Assembly: GCF_900109375.1 (NCBI RefSeq)
Contig: NZ_FOAB01000004.1
Coordinates: 496,001 to 560,000, forward strand
DNA length: 64,000 nt
Direction of reading: 5' to 3'
Source: Aquimarina amphilecti
GTDB lineage: Bacteria; Bacteroidota; Bacteroidia; Flavobacteriales; Flavobacteriaceae
Each line of letters opens with the position of its first letter. Position 1 is the stretch's first letter. The notes beneath the pieces are model-generated. The model was not told where the DNA came from. It was given only the letters and a program-made list of their open reading frames with translations, and did not search any database. The position numbers and the translations under genes are program-made. Shown here piece by piece: positions 53,818 to 62,149 of this stretch.

Positions 53818-53835
53818 ATTTACGGTTTTAAAAAA

Positions 53836-54564
53836 TTATTTAGATGTCACTTTATATGGAAGAGATAAATCTTCACTAGCTATGCTAAAGACATTATAGA
53901 GGCCTAGCATAGGTTTGTTTTCTAAACTAGTATTTACTTGCATGTATGCAGTAACTCCGTCATAGTTGAAAGATGTAATACCATTCATTCTGCTTGCTGG
54001 CACGATTACTTTTATGGTATTATTAGAATTGATAACCTGAAAACCAGGAGAATCCATATACATTGGCATTCCTGGGTTTGTTGGAGGTAAAATTACAGTT
54101 TTGTCATCTTTTTTAAATTGCTTTACTGCTAAACCACCAGAGACTCTTTTGTCTTGTACTAATATAACCCAGTGTGGATGCCATATAACTCCATCATTAT
54201 TATATATTAAATCCATGTTTTCATCCCAAAGAGGTGTATCATCAAAATCAGGGTGAGAAGTTAAGGCCAATGCAACTATTCCTTCTGTCATATTAAAACC
54301 AACGTCAGTTGATTTTAGATTTGTTGGAAATACATAACCAAGAACAGGTGCTCCATCAAGCTCTCCAATAGGAGTAGGGACGGTTTTTCCCGCAGACCCC
54401 TTAACTTCTATATTCCAAATGTTTACATGTAAAGCTTGATCATGTATAACTTCGACATTTAATATTTTGAAATCATCATTGTAGTAAGTACTATCTTGTC
54501 CGCAAGCTATAGTAATAGTAGTTAGTATAATAAGCGCAAATAGGTAAATTATTTTATTTGTCAT
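53836..54564 (-). CDS. Lipoprotein of unknown function in the thiol operon
   Basis: 242 residues with a lipoprotein signal (FALIILTTITIACGQD, lipobox near 21). The mature part is β-rich and has a few striking stretches, WHPHWVILVQDKRVSGG, LPPTNPGMPMYMDSPGFQV and IVPASRMNG, which are not a motif I recognise; the HPHW histidines could bind metal. There is no CxxC, unlike its neighbours. It is 18 bases upstream of DUF2024 in transcription order and 84 bases after the small thioredoxin-like gene. I do not assign a function. Confidence 0.6.
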   Translation of the reverse strand: MTNKIIYLFALIILTTITIACGQDSTYYNDDFKILNVEVIHDQALHVNIWNIEVKGSAGKTVPTPIGELDGAPVLGYVFPTNLKSTDVGFNMTEGIVALALTSHPDFDDTPLWDENMDLIYNNDGVIWHPHWVILVQDKRVSGGLAVKQFKKDDKTVILPPTNPGMPMYMDSPGFQVINSNNTIKVIVPASRMNGITSFNYDGVTAYMQVNTSLENKPMLGLYNVFSIASEDLSLPYKVTSK

Positions 54565-54594
54565 TGTTATTTGTTTTTTAGTTAAAAAATAATT

Positions 54595-54629
54595 AGAGGA
54601 TTCTTATCATTAGGTAAATAGGAATCCTA
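54595..54629. promoter_or_regulatory. AGGAWTCCT-type repeats between operon genes
   Basis: GAGGATTCTTA (from 54596) and TAGGAATCCTA (54619-54629, a perfect odd dyad) lie between the thioredoxin-like and lipoprotein genes. A third copy lies at the promoter (54924-54936). They form an inverted pair, AGGATTC and GAATCCT, in the leader and are candidate binding sites for the MarR-like protein. Confidence 0.4.
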
Positions 54630-54648
54630 ACTATTTAAAATGAACTTT

Positions 54649-54879
54649 TTATTTTAAATCTGATATAGCTGCGCCAAAATTTATATGTAAAACATTACCA
54701 TTAGGCCTAACCAATGCAGGTACTGAAACTACTCCAGAGTTTTCTGCTTCGGATATTTTTGATTTTTGTTCTCCAATATTAATAATAGTTACATTTTCTG
54801 AACCTACTAGTTTTACGATATCGTGTTCGGCACTTACACAAACAGTACATCCTGCGTGATAAAAAATTGACTTATTCAT
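54649..54879 (-). CDS. Small glutaredoxin/thioredoxin-like protein
   Basis: 76 residues. The N-terminus SIFYHAGCTVC is a β-strand followed by C11-T-V-C14, the glutaredoxin/NrdH-like redox motif, then helix SAEHDIVKLVG, strand NVTIINIGE, and the cis-Pro strand SGVVSVPALVRPNGNVLHIN. It is shorter than standard thioredoxin, in the size range of NrdH and small glutaredoxins. It is the first gene of the operon after the promoter at 54915-54936 and is cytosolic. It probably delivers electrons to, or repairs disulfides in, the downstream thiol proteins. Confidence 0.82.
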   Translation of the reverse strand: MNKSIFYHAGCTVCVSAEHDIVKLVGSENVTIINIGEQKSKISEAENSGVVSVPALVRPNGNVLHINFGAAISDLK

Positions 54880-54914
54880 TTTTTAAATTTATTTATTAAT
54901 GCAATATTGCGATA

Positions 54915-54936
54915 CAAATATAGTAAGGATTCCTAA
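54915..54936 (-). promoter_or_regulatory. Promoter and operator of the thiol operon
   Basis: On the minus strand TATATTTG (54922-54915) matches the -7 consensus TAnnTTTG exactly. Directly upstream (54924-54936) lies TTAGGAATCCTTA, a near-palindrome of the AGGAWTCCT type that would sit between -7 and -33, a classic repressor position. The leader to the ATG at 54879 is about 30 bases. Confidence 0.5.
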
Positions 54937-55655
54937 TTAAAAAAAATAAAATTCTGATTCAACTAAAATTTAAGATAGTTTACATCCTTCAAGTCTGTTG
55001 AAAACTAAAGGAAATATTACTAAATTAAAAAGATGGGTCTTAATAATAAACTTTGGAAAGTATAGAGGAGGACGAAAAGAATGGAAGTCTTCTTACTTCC
55101 CGATACAATATCTAACAAATATTATAAACACTATGGTAGTGGGCGTTATGTAGTACATTTTTGGTGGTTTTAAGTTGAATATTAATTGTTAAAAACTAAT
55201 TTTCTATTAAATGTATAAAATTTTCACTTCGATTTTAGTTCCATAAAACGTTAATTAACGAAACTATTAAAAAAGACGGAAAATGAGACTTCTATAGTTA
55301 AATCATCTACTTTCATATATGTTGTTGCATAAAACGACCGTTTTGTTTAACTAGTAGTAGATAAGTTATTTTAAACATTGAAAAGATTGTTATTCTATAA
55401 TCTCCTAGAGTTCAAATACCTCTTTCTCCGCCGAGTGAGTGTCAAAACTTACTAAAATTTTGTAAACAAAATGTTTACAGCGTTTTTCATTTTATTTAGT
55501 TTCATTTAAACTCAATTGTTATCAAACAAGAAGGGGCACTGACCGTGGTGAAAAGCTATTTATCTGACCCTAAACGAACTTTACTTAGCATTACATATAA
55601 CCTTTTCCGTTTTGTAACCTCCTAGTAGTAAAAGTGAATTCTCCTAACTTCATTT
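54937..55655. other. Gene-poor stretch before the envelope cluster
   Basis: I find no ORF above 60 codons with protein-like composition here. Two items stand out: TGTAAACAAAATGTTTACA at 55461-55479, a perfect 7-bp inverted repeat around five bases (operator-like), and GAGTTCAAATACCTCTTTCT at 55408-55427, continuing with CCGCC, which resembles the 3' end of a tRNA-Ser gene but lacks a proper T-stem. The rest looks like non-coding or heavily decayed DNA. Confidence 0.4.
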
Positions 55656-55706
55656 ACGATTGTAACTTAAGTTAATAACAAAGTTCTTGTTGTATTATAA
55701 TTTTGC
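55656..55706 (+). promoter_or_regulatory. 51-bp promoter element, copy 1
   Basis: It shares 46 of 51 bases with 61394-61444. It contains the palindrome TAACTTAAGTTA (55663-55674), then CTTGTTG, and ends in TAATTTTGC, a -7 box of the TAnnTTTG type. The start point would be near 55713, about 97 bases before the barrel gene. The palindrome is well placed for an activator such as a Crp/Fnr protein. Confidence 0.55.
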
Positions 55707-55809
55707 ATTTAACTATGTTCCAACGAACGATAAAATTCTAATTCATCTTAAAAAACAAAACAACTTGAAAAAAATAATCTATTTCTAAAATTTATTACCA
55801 TAAAAGCTC

Positions 55810-56517
55810 ATGACTAAAATAATTCTTTCTTTAATTTTTCTATTATCAATTTCAAATGTCTTTGCACAAGCAGATTCAATACCTAAAAAAAACAGTTTAG
55901 AATTTTCAACTGGTTACATTAACGGCTATTTAAAAAATTTATCATTTGCTCCTGTTGCACGCTATGATTACAATGCACTAAACTATCAATTGAAATATAC
56001 ACGTATTACTAAAAGAGATAAGCTATTTGAAGTACAATTAGATTATTTAAATTCTGAATTAGAAACCAATATAATCCCAGAGCCTAATCCTCAATATTCA
56101 AAAATTGTACTGAATGTTTCTTCATTGAAACAGGTTTATAACAAGGAAAGGCTTAAAATACACTTAGGCTTGCAGACCCAATCAAACGTATCTTCTTTTT
56201 ACGATTGGGAACAATATGATTTTCAACAAAAACTGGGAATAGTTGGTCGGTTTACTTTTCAGATAGATGACAAACAATCATTATCATCTAAATTAACAAT
56301 TCCATCGGTTATGTGGAGAACCTCCACATTTGAAGAGAAATTTTATTCGTTAGGAAAATATCAAAGTATTTTATGGAGTACTGACTATTCATATAAACTT
56401 TCTAATCATTTTGATGTAAAAGCAAGCTATAATTTTAATTACGATAGGCTTCAAATATCTAATGCTTTCAGAGAATTACAACATCAAATTAACTTAGGAA
56501 TTAACTATAAATTTTAA
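55810..56517 (+). CDS. Predicted outer-membrane β-barrel protein
   Basis: 235 residues. A signal peptide (IILSLIFLLSISNVFAQ) is followed by alternating amphipathic strands with many aromatic ends: NSLEFSTGYINGYL, YNALNYQLKYTRIT, LFEVQLDYLNSEL, KLGIVGRFTFQI and FDVKASYNFNYDRL, ending LGINYKF with a C-terminal Phe, the outer-membrane insertion signal. It seems a small barrel of about ten strands. The function is not visible. An M23 peptidase lipoprotein gene starts two bases after the stop, so the two belong to one transcript. Confidence 0.65.
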   Translation: MTKIILSLIFLLSISNVFAQADSIPKKNSLEFSTGYINGYLKNLSFAPVARYDYNALNYQLKYTRITKRDKLFEVQLDYLNSELETNIIPEPNPQYSKIVLNVSSLKQVYNKERLKIHLGLQTQSNVSSFYDWEQYDFQQKLGIVGRFTFQIDDKQSLSSKLTIPSVMWRTSTFEEKFYSLGKYQSILWSTDYSYKLSNHFDVKASYNFNYDRLQISNAFRELQHQINLGINYKF

Positions 56518-56519
56518 TA

Positions 56520-57245
56520 ATGAAACATCTAAAAATAGTAGCCTATATTTTATTCACTTTAGTGATAACATCTTGTACAGATACTTTAATGGGTGATGAA
56601 GGAAAACTAGACGAAGACATTTATCTAAATTACCAAACTGTAACAGACTTAGAATTGCCTTTTGAAGACGAATGGTTTGTGGTTAATGGTGGAAAAACGC
56701 ATTTTGAAGGTGCTCATCATTTTACTAGTCGCGGTGGAGGTGAACGATATGCAATTGATTTTCTAATCGTACAGGATACAATATTACCTGATGGGACCGT
56801 AAGAAAGAAGAATTATTCAGGAGATTGGAGGCAAAATGAAAACCATTTTTGTTTTGGCAAACGTTTAAATGCGCCAGCTGATGGAAAAATAATAGAAGTT
56901 GTAAATACGATTGATGATAATCAAGTTGGTACTACTAATAATAATCAACCTGGTGGTAATTATATTATTATAGACCATTTAAACGGCGAAACATCAATAT
57001 TGGCACACTTAAAAAAAGGATCCATTATAGTTACCCAAGGTGAAACTGTAGTTAAAGGTCAAGAATTGGGGCAGGCTGGGAATAGCGGTTCTTCAGATAG
57101 GCCGCACTTACATTATCAATTAGAAGGAACATCAGGTCAATTAAGAGGATTAGGACTTCCTGCTCAATTTTTGAATTATTATGAAGATGATATAATTGTA
57201 GAACGAGGAGAGCCAGTAAGCGGACAAGAAGTTAGAAAGAATTAA
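56520..57245 (+). CDS. M23-family (LytM-like) metallopeptidase lipoprotein
   Basis: 241 residues with a lipobox (LVITSC, Cys near 19). The M23 fold is visible as the βββ core: GGERYAIDFLIVQD (the usual H-x-x-x-D ligand region, with Asp in AIDF and a possible His in EGAHHF), APADGKIIEVVN, NYIIIDHLNGETSILAHLKK (second His) and PHLHYQLEG with the H-x-H motif. It likely cleaves peptide cross-links of peptidoglycan or other glycine-rich peptides at the cell surface. It follows the barrel protein by two bases. Confidence 0.85.
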   Translation: MKHLKIVAYILFTLVITSCTDTLMGDEGKLDEDIYLNYQTVTDLELPFEDEWFVVNGGKTHFEGAHHFTSRGGGERYAIDFLIVQDTILPDGTVRKKNYSGDWRQNENHFCFGKRLNAPADGKIIEVVNTIDDNQVGTTNNNQPGGNYIIIDHLNGETSILAHLKKGSIIVTQGETVVKGQELGQAGNSGSSDRPHLHYQLEGTSGQLRGLGLPAQFLNYYEDDIIVERGEPVSGQEVRKN

Positions 57246-57330
57246 AAGAAGGACTCAAGCAAGACTAGGTGACAGGAATGAATCTTTATCATATTTCAGG
57301 GCGAGACATTTGAATAAAACCATAAAAAAA

Positions 57331-58350
57331 ATGAAGTATATACAAATAACTGTTTTTTACTTTCTTGTAATATTTTTATTATTAGGATGTCGAAAATCTG
57401 TAAAAAAAGTAGTCGATAAAGAATCTGAAAATACAGGTTCTTACTTTTTAGTTGAAGAATGGCCCAAGTTATCCAAAAATCATGTTTTAGGTCTTCCATC
57501 TGGACTAGGAATTGATTCAAATAATAATATTCTAGTTTTTCATAGAGCAAATAGGGTATGGGAAGAGACGTTCCCAGAAGATAAAATTCAAGAAAACACT
57601 ATTTTAACTCTAGATAAACAAACTGGTGAAGTATTAAAAAGTTGGGGAGCGAATTTATTTATTATGCCACATGGTTTAGAAATTGATAAAGAAAACAATA
57701 TCTGGGTTACAGATGTTGGCTTACACCAAGTTTTTAAATTTAATTCAGAAGGAGAGCTACTTTTAACATTAGGAGAGGCTAGAGTTCATGGTGATGACTC
57801 TTCACATTTTAATCTTCCTACAGATATAGCTGTATCAGACGATGGTTCATTTTATGTGAGTGATGGATACTATAACAGAAGAATAGTTAAATTCTCTAAA
57901 GACGGAACATATTTATTTGAATGGGGCAAACATGGAAATAAAAGAGGAGAGTTTATTGTCCCACATGGAATTGATTTAGATAATTTGGGTAACGTATATG
58001 TAGCTGACCGTGAGAATAATAGAATTCAAAAATTTGATGCCGAGGGAAATTTTATTACGGATTGGAATAATAATGACACAGGAATGTTATTATCTGTAGT
58101 GATAGACAATAAGAACGATTATTTGTTTGCAATAGATTTAATGATTCAAAATGACACAATTCCCAAAGGTTCAGATATTTTTCGTTTTGATTTAAACACT
58201 AATCTGCAAATGCAATTCGGTAGGACAGGATTCTACGATAATTCAACTTCTATGTATCACGATATTATAACTGATGATGAAGGAAATATTTACGTCGCAG
58301 ATGGTTCGGATAATACCATTAAAAAATTTCGAATAAAGAAAAGTGAATAA
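57331..58350 (+). CDS. NHL-repeat lipoprotein, peptidylglycine amidating lyase-like
   Basis: 339 residues from the ATG at 57331; the frame continues to a TTG at 57310, but the lipoprotein signal MKYIQITVFYFLVIFLLLGC fits the ATG. NHL/β-propeller repeats are clear: LPSGLGIDSNNNILVFHRAN, MPHGLEIDKENNIWVTDVGL, LPTDIAVSDDGSFYVSDGYY, VPHGIDLDNLGNVYVADREN and YHDIITDDEGNIYVADGSDN. The order with WVTDVG.HQV.KF and VPHGI(D) suits bacterial peptidyl-α-hydroxyglycine α-amidating lyase-like proteins. Whether it has lyase activity is unproven; it could be a binding propeller. It follows the M23 gene by 85 bases. Confidence 0.8.
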   Translation: MKYIQITVFYFLVIFLLLGCRKSVKKVVDKESENTGSYFLVEEWPKLSKNHVLGLPSGLGIDSNNNILVFHRANRVWEETFPEDKIQENTILTLDKQTGEVLKSWGANLFIMPHGLEIDKENNIWVTDVGLHQVFKFNSEGELLLTLGEARVHGDDSSHFNLPTDIAVSDDGSFYVSDGYYNRRIVKFSKDGTYLFEWGKHGNKRGEFIVPHGIDLDNLGNVYVADRENNRIQKFDAEGNFITDWNNNDTGMLLSVVIDNKNDYLFAIDLMIQNDTIPKGSDIFRFDLNTNLQMQFGRTGFYDNSTSMYHDIITDDEGNIYVADGSDNTIKKFRIKKSE

Positions 58351-58479
58351 AAAAGCGTACAACGAAGACGTGTATAATTAATTAAATGATTCTAGCCTAG
58401 GTGTGAAAATTTCCGCAGATTTTATATTCGGTTTTTAAAACAAGCACCCAACATCATATAATTTACAATCAATTACATT

Positions 58480-59370
58480 ATGAAAAAGAAAACAATTTTA
58501 AGATTAATATTAGGTATAATTACCACGGTATTTATAATGGCATTATTATTTTATTTTTTCCTATTCCCAAATCCATTAAACATATATGAATCTAATTCCC
58601 TAAAATGGATTCCTATACTAATTTGTGTCATTAGTTTATATGTTAGCGGATATATAAACAAAGAGACACCATCAAAATTTCTAGTGTTTTTGTTCTTGCC
58701 ATATTTTATTTTTCAATTATTCAATTTTACATATTTTCCATTTATTTTAATTTTAGTTGTTACAGGAATATTAACCTTAGTAGTTACGAGAAAGAATCAA
58801 ACTAGTATATATAAATTATCTAGTTGGGCTGGAATTATATGTATTATGTTATTTCACTTATTTACTCAACCTTTAATTATAGAAGAAGAAGGTTTTGGTT
58901 ATGACGATACCGGTGAATTAATAAATGCCAATATTTTATGGGATTTTTCTGAAGAGGAAGTTTTAGTGCTCCCAAGTCATGTGCTCTTGGATCAAGACAA
59001 TTCGAGTTTTGATATGATAGATATGAAAGGGAAAACACATTTTGTAACTTTCTGGGCTACCTGGTGTTCTGGGTGTATTGAAAAAAAACCAGATCTGGAA
59101 AAACTGAAAGTAGCCTACCAAAACAACCTTGACATAAAATTTATTGACATTTCATTTGATGACATCGAAAAAAATAAATGGTCTAGATATTTAGAAATTA
59201 AAAAACCATTTGGGCTACAGTTAATCTCAAAAAGCCAAAAAAAAACCAGTAGAGCATTGAATTTTGAAGGTATCCCAATGTATTTTATTGTTAACCCTGA
59301 TGGCACTTACAAAGAATATAGGTCTTTTGATGTTGCACAAAATGTATTCAAAAAAAAAATTAATCAATAA
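58480..59370 (+). CDS. Membrane-anchored TlpA-like thiol oxidoreductase
   Basis: 296 residues. About five hydrophobic segments occupy residues 7-150, then the thioredoxin domain (about 165-290) carries THFVTFWATWCSGCIEKKPD with C196-S-G-C199, ISFDDIEKNKW and the cis-Pro segment FEGIPMYFIVNP. The overall form is of a TlpA/ResA-like domain fixed to the membrane by several helices. It likely keeps proteins reduced outside the cytoplasm, for example in cytochrome c maturation, which would fit the c-type peroxidase elsewhere in the window. It is preceded by about 130 bases of non-coding DNA and is on its own transcript or follows the NHL gene. Confidence 0.8.
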   Translation: MKKKTILRLILGIITTVFIMALLFYFFLFPNPLNIYESNSLKWIPILICVISLYVSGYINKETPSKFLVFLFLPYFIFQLFNFTYFPFILILVVTGILTLVVTRKNQTSIYKLSSWAGIICIMLFHLFTQPLIIEEEGFGYDDTGELINANILWDFSEEEVLVLPSHVLLDQDNSSFDMIDMKGKTHFVTFWATWCSGCIEKKPDLEKLKVAYQNNLDIKFIDISFDDIEKNKWSRYLEIKKPFGLQLISKSQKKTSRALNFEGIPMYFIVNPDGTYKEYRSFDVAQNVFKKKINQ

Positions 59371-59546
59371 TTTATTAATGGTGAACATTAAGTCACAGAT
59401 AAAATTTATATTAAATAGTGCAGTAAGCGTTGAATCTCTTGGTTTGGCGATAAAAAAACCAAATTTTGTCAGTATATCATTGTAATCGTAGAGAGGATTT
59501 TATCAGCTTTTATTAAGAAATAGCAAACAGAATAAAAATCTAAAGA

Positions 59547-60416
59547 ATGAAAAATACATATTTTATTTTGACACTTGTATTTGCACTATTTTTAAATGCC
59601 TGCAATACTAAAAAACAAAAAGTAAACGATCCAGATTTTCCACGCCTAGAGGATCCCTTTTTTGGACAAAAACCACCAGGCTTGATTCCTGAAATTTTTG
59701 CTCCCCGCATTATTTCTGCAGAAAACAGCGAGCAAGCAGCTATTTTTTCACCCGATTTAAATGAGGTCTATTTTCGCAAATACGATGAGGGATTAGAAAA
59801 CGATGCCTTGGTTGCCCTTCAATATAAAGATAATCTGTGGACCGAGACTTTTGTGGTACCCAGAGGAGAGATTTCTCCTGACGGTCAGATTCTGTACATA
59901 GGAAACGAATATAGGGAGCAAACCCCTTCTGGTTGGTCAGAGGTAAAAAGTCTTAGTGCACCGTTTGATTCTATTCCCATTATGCGTCTTACGGCTTCAT
60001 CTAAAGGGACTTACTATTTTGATGATGTGTCATCCATTGGTGATAAGCCGCCTATAGTATATATTCGTTATTCACGATTAATAGACGGCATACGTGAAAA
60101 ACCGAGAACATTGGGCATTCATGCGGGAACAAATTTGAAATTCCACCCATTCATCGCTCCGGATGAGTCCTACCTCATATTTGATAGTAAACTAGAAAAG
60201 GGCAATGCTGATATATATATTAGTTTTCGTCAGAAAGATGGTTCATGGGGCGCTGCAATTAAGTTAGGTAACAGGATAAATACAGAACTCTCAGATGTTT
60301 ATGGCAGCGTTACATCAGATGGGAAATACTTTTTCTTCACACGGACTCTTAGCAATGGCAAGAAAAATATAATGTGGGTAGATGCAGGATTTATTGAAAC
60401 ACTAAGACCAAAATAG
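59547..60416 (+). CDS. PD40/TolB-like β-propeller lipoprotein
   Basis: 289 residues with a lipobox (LFLNACNTK, Cys near 19). The mature part has β-propeller blades of the PD40/WD40-like type: [69 protein letters not shown] and [20 protein letters not shown]. These S-P-D-(G)-x-x-L/I-Y/F turns are the repeat signature. It is probably a periplasmic or surface binding scaffold; no catalytic residues are visible. A terminator follows its stop. Confidence 0.8.
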   Translation: MKNTYFILTLVFALFLNACNTKKQKVNDPDFPRLEDPFFGQKPPGLIPEIFAPRIISAENSEQAAIFSPDLNEVYFRKYDEGLENDALVALQYKDNLWTETFVVPRGEISPDGQILYIGNEYREQTPSGWSEVKSLSAPFDSIPIMRLTASSKGTYYFDDVSSIGDKPPIVYIRYSRLIDGIREKPRTLGIHAGTNLKFHPFIAPDESYLIFDSKLEKGNADIYISFRQKDGSWGAAIKLGNRINTELSDVYGSVTSDGKYFFFTRTLSNGKKNIMWVDAGFIETLRPK

Positions 60417-60430
60417 AGCGCAACTTATAG

Positions 60431-60455
60431 AAAAGGTCTAGCAGACCTTTTTTAC
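60431..60455 (+). terminator. Rho-independent terminator after the PD40 lipoprotein
   Basis: AAAAGGTCT (60431-60439) and AGACCTTTT (60443-60451) pair with the AGC loop and are followed by a T-run. It lies 14 bases after the stop codon. Confidence 0.8.
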
Positions 60456-60568
60456 TAACACCTATAAATTATTCATTTTCAAGGATTGATTTAAGAATGT
60501 TCAATTCATCAATATTGCTAGTTCGTTCGTAAATACTTTAATCAGAACATTAATGAAATGAAAATAGT

Positions 60569-61183
60569 TTAGTTATGTGAATTTGAGTAATTATCAAAAA
60601 TTCTTTTACGGATTCTGCTTAGTGATTGTGGCTCCATACCAAGGTAGCTTGCAACTTGGTGATGTGGAACTCTATTAAAAAGAGTTGGTCTGGTTTCTAG
60701 TAAATTCAGGTATCTTTCTTCTGGTGAGGATGATATGAAAATACTCCATTCTTCTTTCGCTTTATTCAATTTTTCTACTGCTATTTGTTGAAAAACAGCA
60801 TCCAGTCTGGGAAGTGCTGCTCTTAATTCTTTTTCAAAAGCTTGATTACTTACAGTTAAAACACAATCTTCACTACAGGTCCAGAAATGTTTAGATGGTG
60901 AGCCCTTTCCGTCATGAGCAAATGGTGCAAAAGTATCTCCTTCCGTAAAGAAAGCTGTTGATTTTTCTACTCCTTCCTTAATCAAATACTCTCTTACACA
61001 TCCTTCCACGACCATATAACACTTGCTTGGAATTTGACCCTCTCTTAATAAAACTTCATCTTTTTTGAATTGTTTAACAATCGTTTTTTCGACGATAAGA
61101 TCAATTTCCTTTTCGTTCAGTATGTTTGCACAGCTTACTATCGCTCTAACTTTTTCCTTTAATTCCATAGTGTACTTTTTCAA
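60569..61183 (-). CDS. Crp/Fnr-family transcriptional regulator (second)
   Basis: 204 residues from the ATG at 61183; a second in-frame Met (MELKEK) lies 15 bases later. The β-roll is KDEVLLREGQIPSKCYMVVE, and the winged helix has RVPHHQVASYLGMEPQSLSR as recognition helix. Three cysteines (about residues 18, 56 and 63), then 101 and 105, are scattered and do not form an FNR [4Fe-4S] motif. The ligand is unknown. It is divergent from the START-like gene; the shared gap contains one of two copies of the 51-bp element with TAACTTAAGTTA, so this protein is the prime candidate to bind it. Confidence 0.85.
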   Translation of the reverse strand: MKKYTMELKEKVRAIVSCANILNEKEIDLIVEKTIVKQFKKDEVLLREGQIPSKCYMVVEGCVREYLIKEGVEKSTAFFTEGDTFAPFAHDGKGSPSKHFWTCSEDCVLTVSNQAFEKELRAALPRLDAVFQQIAVEKLNKAKEEWSIFISSSPEERYLNLLETRPTLFNRVPHHQVASYLGMEPQSLSRIRKRIFDNYSNSHN

Positions 61184-61393
61184 CTATCCACACAGAAGTA
61201 TGTTTTAAGAATGATTCTGATTTAGCTTAATTTACAAATAAGATTCTATAGTTGCAAATATAGATTTTTCAAATTGATGTATTATTTATTAACTAAACGA
61301 TTCTATAAGACAAATGTTACTACCAGCAATTTATTTTCCATGCTCTAAAATGATATTAGAATCAACACAAAGAGAAACTTTCCATCCTCCAAG

Positions 61394-61444
61394 ACGATTG
61401 TAACTTAAGTTAATGATAAAGCTCTTGTTGTAGTTTAATTTTGC
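61394..61444 (+). promoter_or_regulatory. 51-bp promoter element, copy 2
   Basis: It matches 55656-55706 at 46 of 51 positions, with the palindrome TAACTTAAGTTA at 61401-61412 and a TAATTTTGC -7 box at the end. The start would be near 61451, leaving only about 16 bases of leader to the ATG at 61467. It lies in the gap shared with the divergent Crp/Fnr gene. Confidence 0.55.
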
Positions 61445-61466
61445 CCCAATTAAAGCATCATTTACA

Positions 61467-62144
61467 ATGAATAAACAAGCTACAATTCTTACTAGACAAA
61501 TTTTCTTATTTGGATTTGTGATTCTTGTTCTACAAAGCTGTGTATCAGTAAGGGATAGAAGTTTTAAAGAATGGGAAAAGTATGAATGGCAGATAGTAAA
61601 AGTAGATAAATCTCAAAACCCTACTTGGAAAATCTATAAACGAAAACTAAAAGGAACAAATTTCTTAGAGTATAAAATTGAAGGAGATGTAAAATCATCT
61701 TCAGAAGCTTGTCTTAAAGCCTTTAGAAAAGATATTCATAAACTAGCTAATGGCACAGAAAATAAAAAATACCCAATCTATGAGATTTCAGAGGAGTCTG
61801 AAAATAGTATTCTAACTTATGTAATTCACAATGAACCGTTCTTTTTTAAAAACACAGAAATGAGTGTCAGGTATCTGTTTTTCAGCGATGAAGATGGCGG
61901 TTTTGGGGCAAGATGGAATGAAGCATGGGAAGAATCTCAGATACAGCCTTCGAAAAAACTAAAACGTGTTGATACTTTTAGGGGTTCTTGGAGTTTCTCA
62001 CAAATTACGAATAACTCAAGTAAAGCAATCAATAGTGTACAATTTGACCCAAAAGGAATGCCACTTTGGTTAATTAACCCTATGGTGTATAAGTTTTTAA
62101 AAGATGGATTGGAAGATATTAGAACAACTTCAAAAGAAATATAA
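61467..62144 (+). CDS. START/SRPBCC-like lipid-binding lipoprotein
   Basis: 225 residues. The N-terminus carries a hydrophobic segment and a lipobox, FGFVILVLQSCVSV. The rest matches the START-type helix-grip pattern: WEKYEWQIVKVDKSQNPTWK, VKSSSEACLKAFRKDIHKLA, KYPIYEISEESENSILTYVI and YLFFSDEDGGFGARWNEAWE, with a long C-terminal helix (WLINPMVYKFLKDGLEDIRT). START domains bind lipids or other hydrophobic molecules in a deep cavity. The lipid anchor places it in the envelope, where it may move or sense lipids. It is the first gene of the operon with DUF6326 and the oxidoreductase. Confidence 0.7.
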   Translation: MNKQATILTRQIFLFGFVILVLQSCVSVRDRSFKEWEKYEWQIVKVDKSQNPTWKIYKRKLKGTNFLEYKIEGDVKSSSEACLKAFRKDIHKLANGTENKKYPIYEISEESENSILTYVIHNEPFFFKNTEMSVRYLFFSDEDGGFGARWNEAWEESQIQPSKKLKRVDTFRGSWSFSQITNNSSKAINSVQFDPKGMPLWLINPMVYKFLKDGLEDIRTTSKEI

Positions 62145-62149
62145 ATTAG

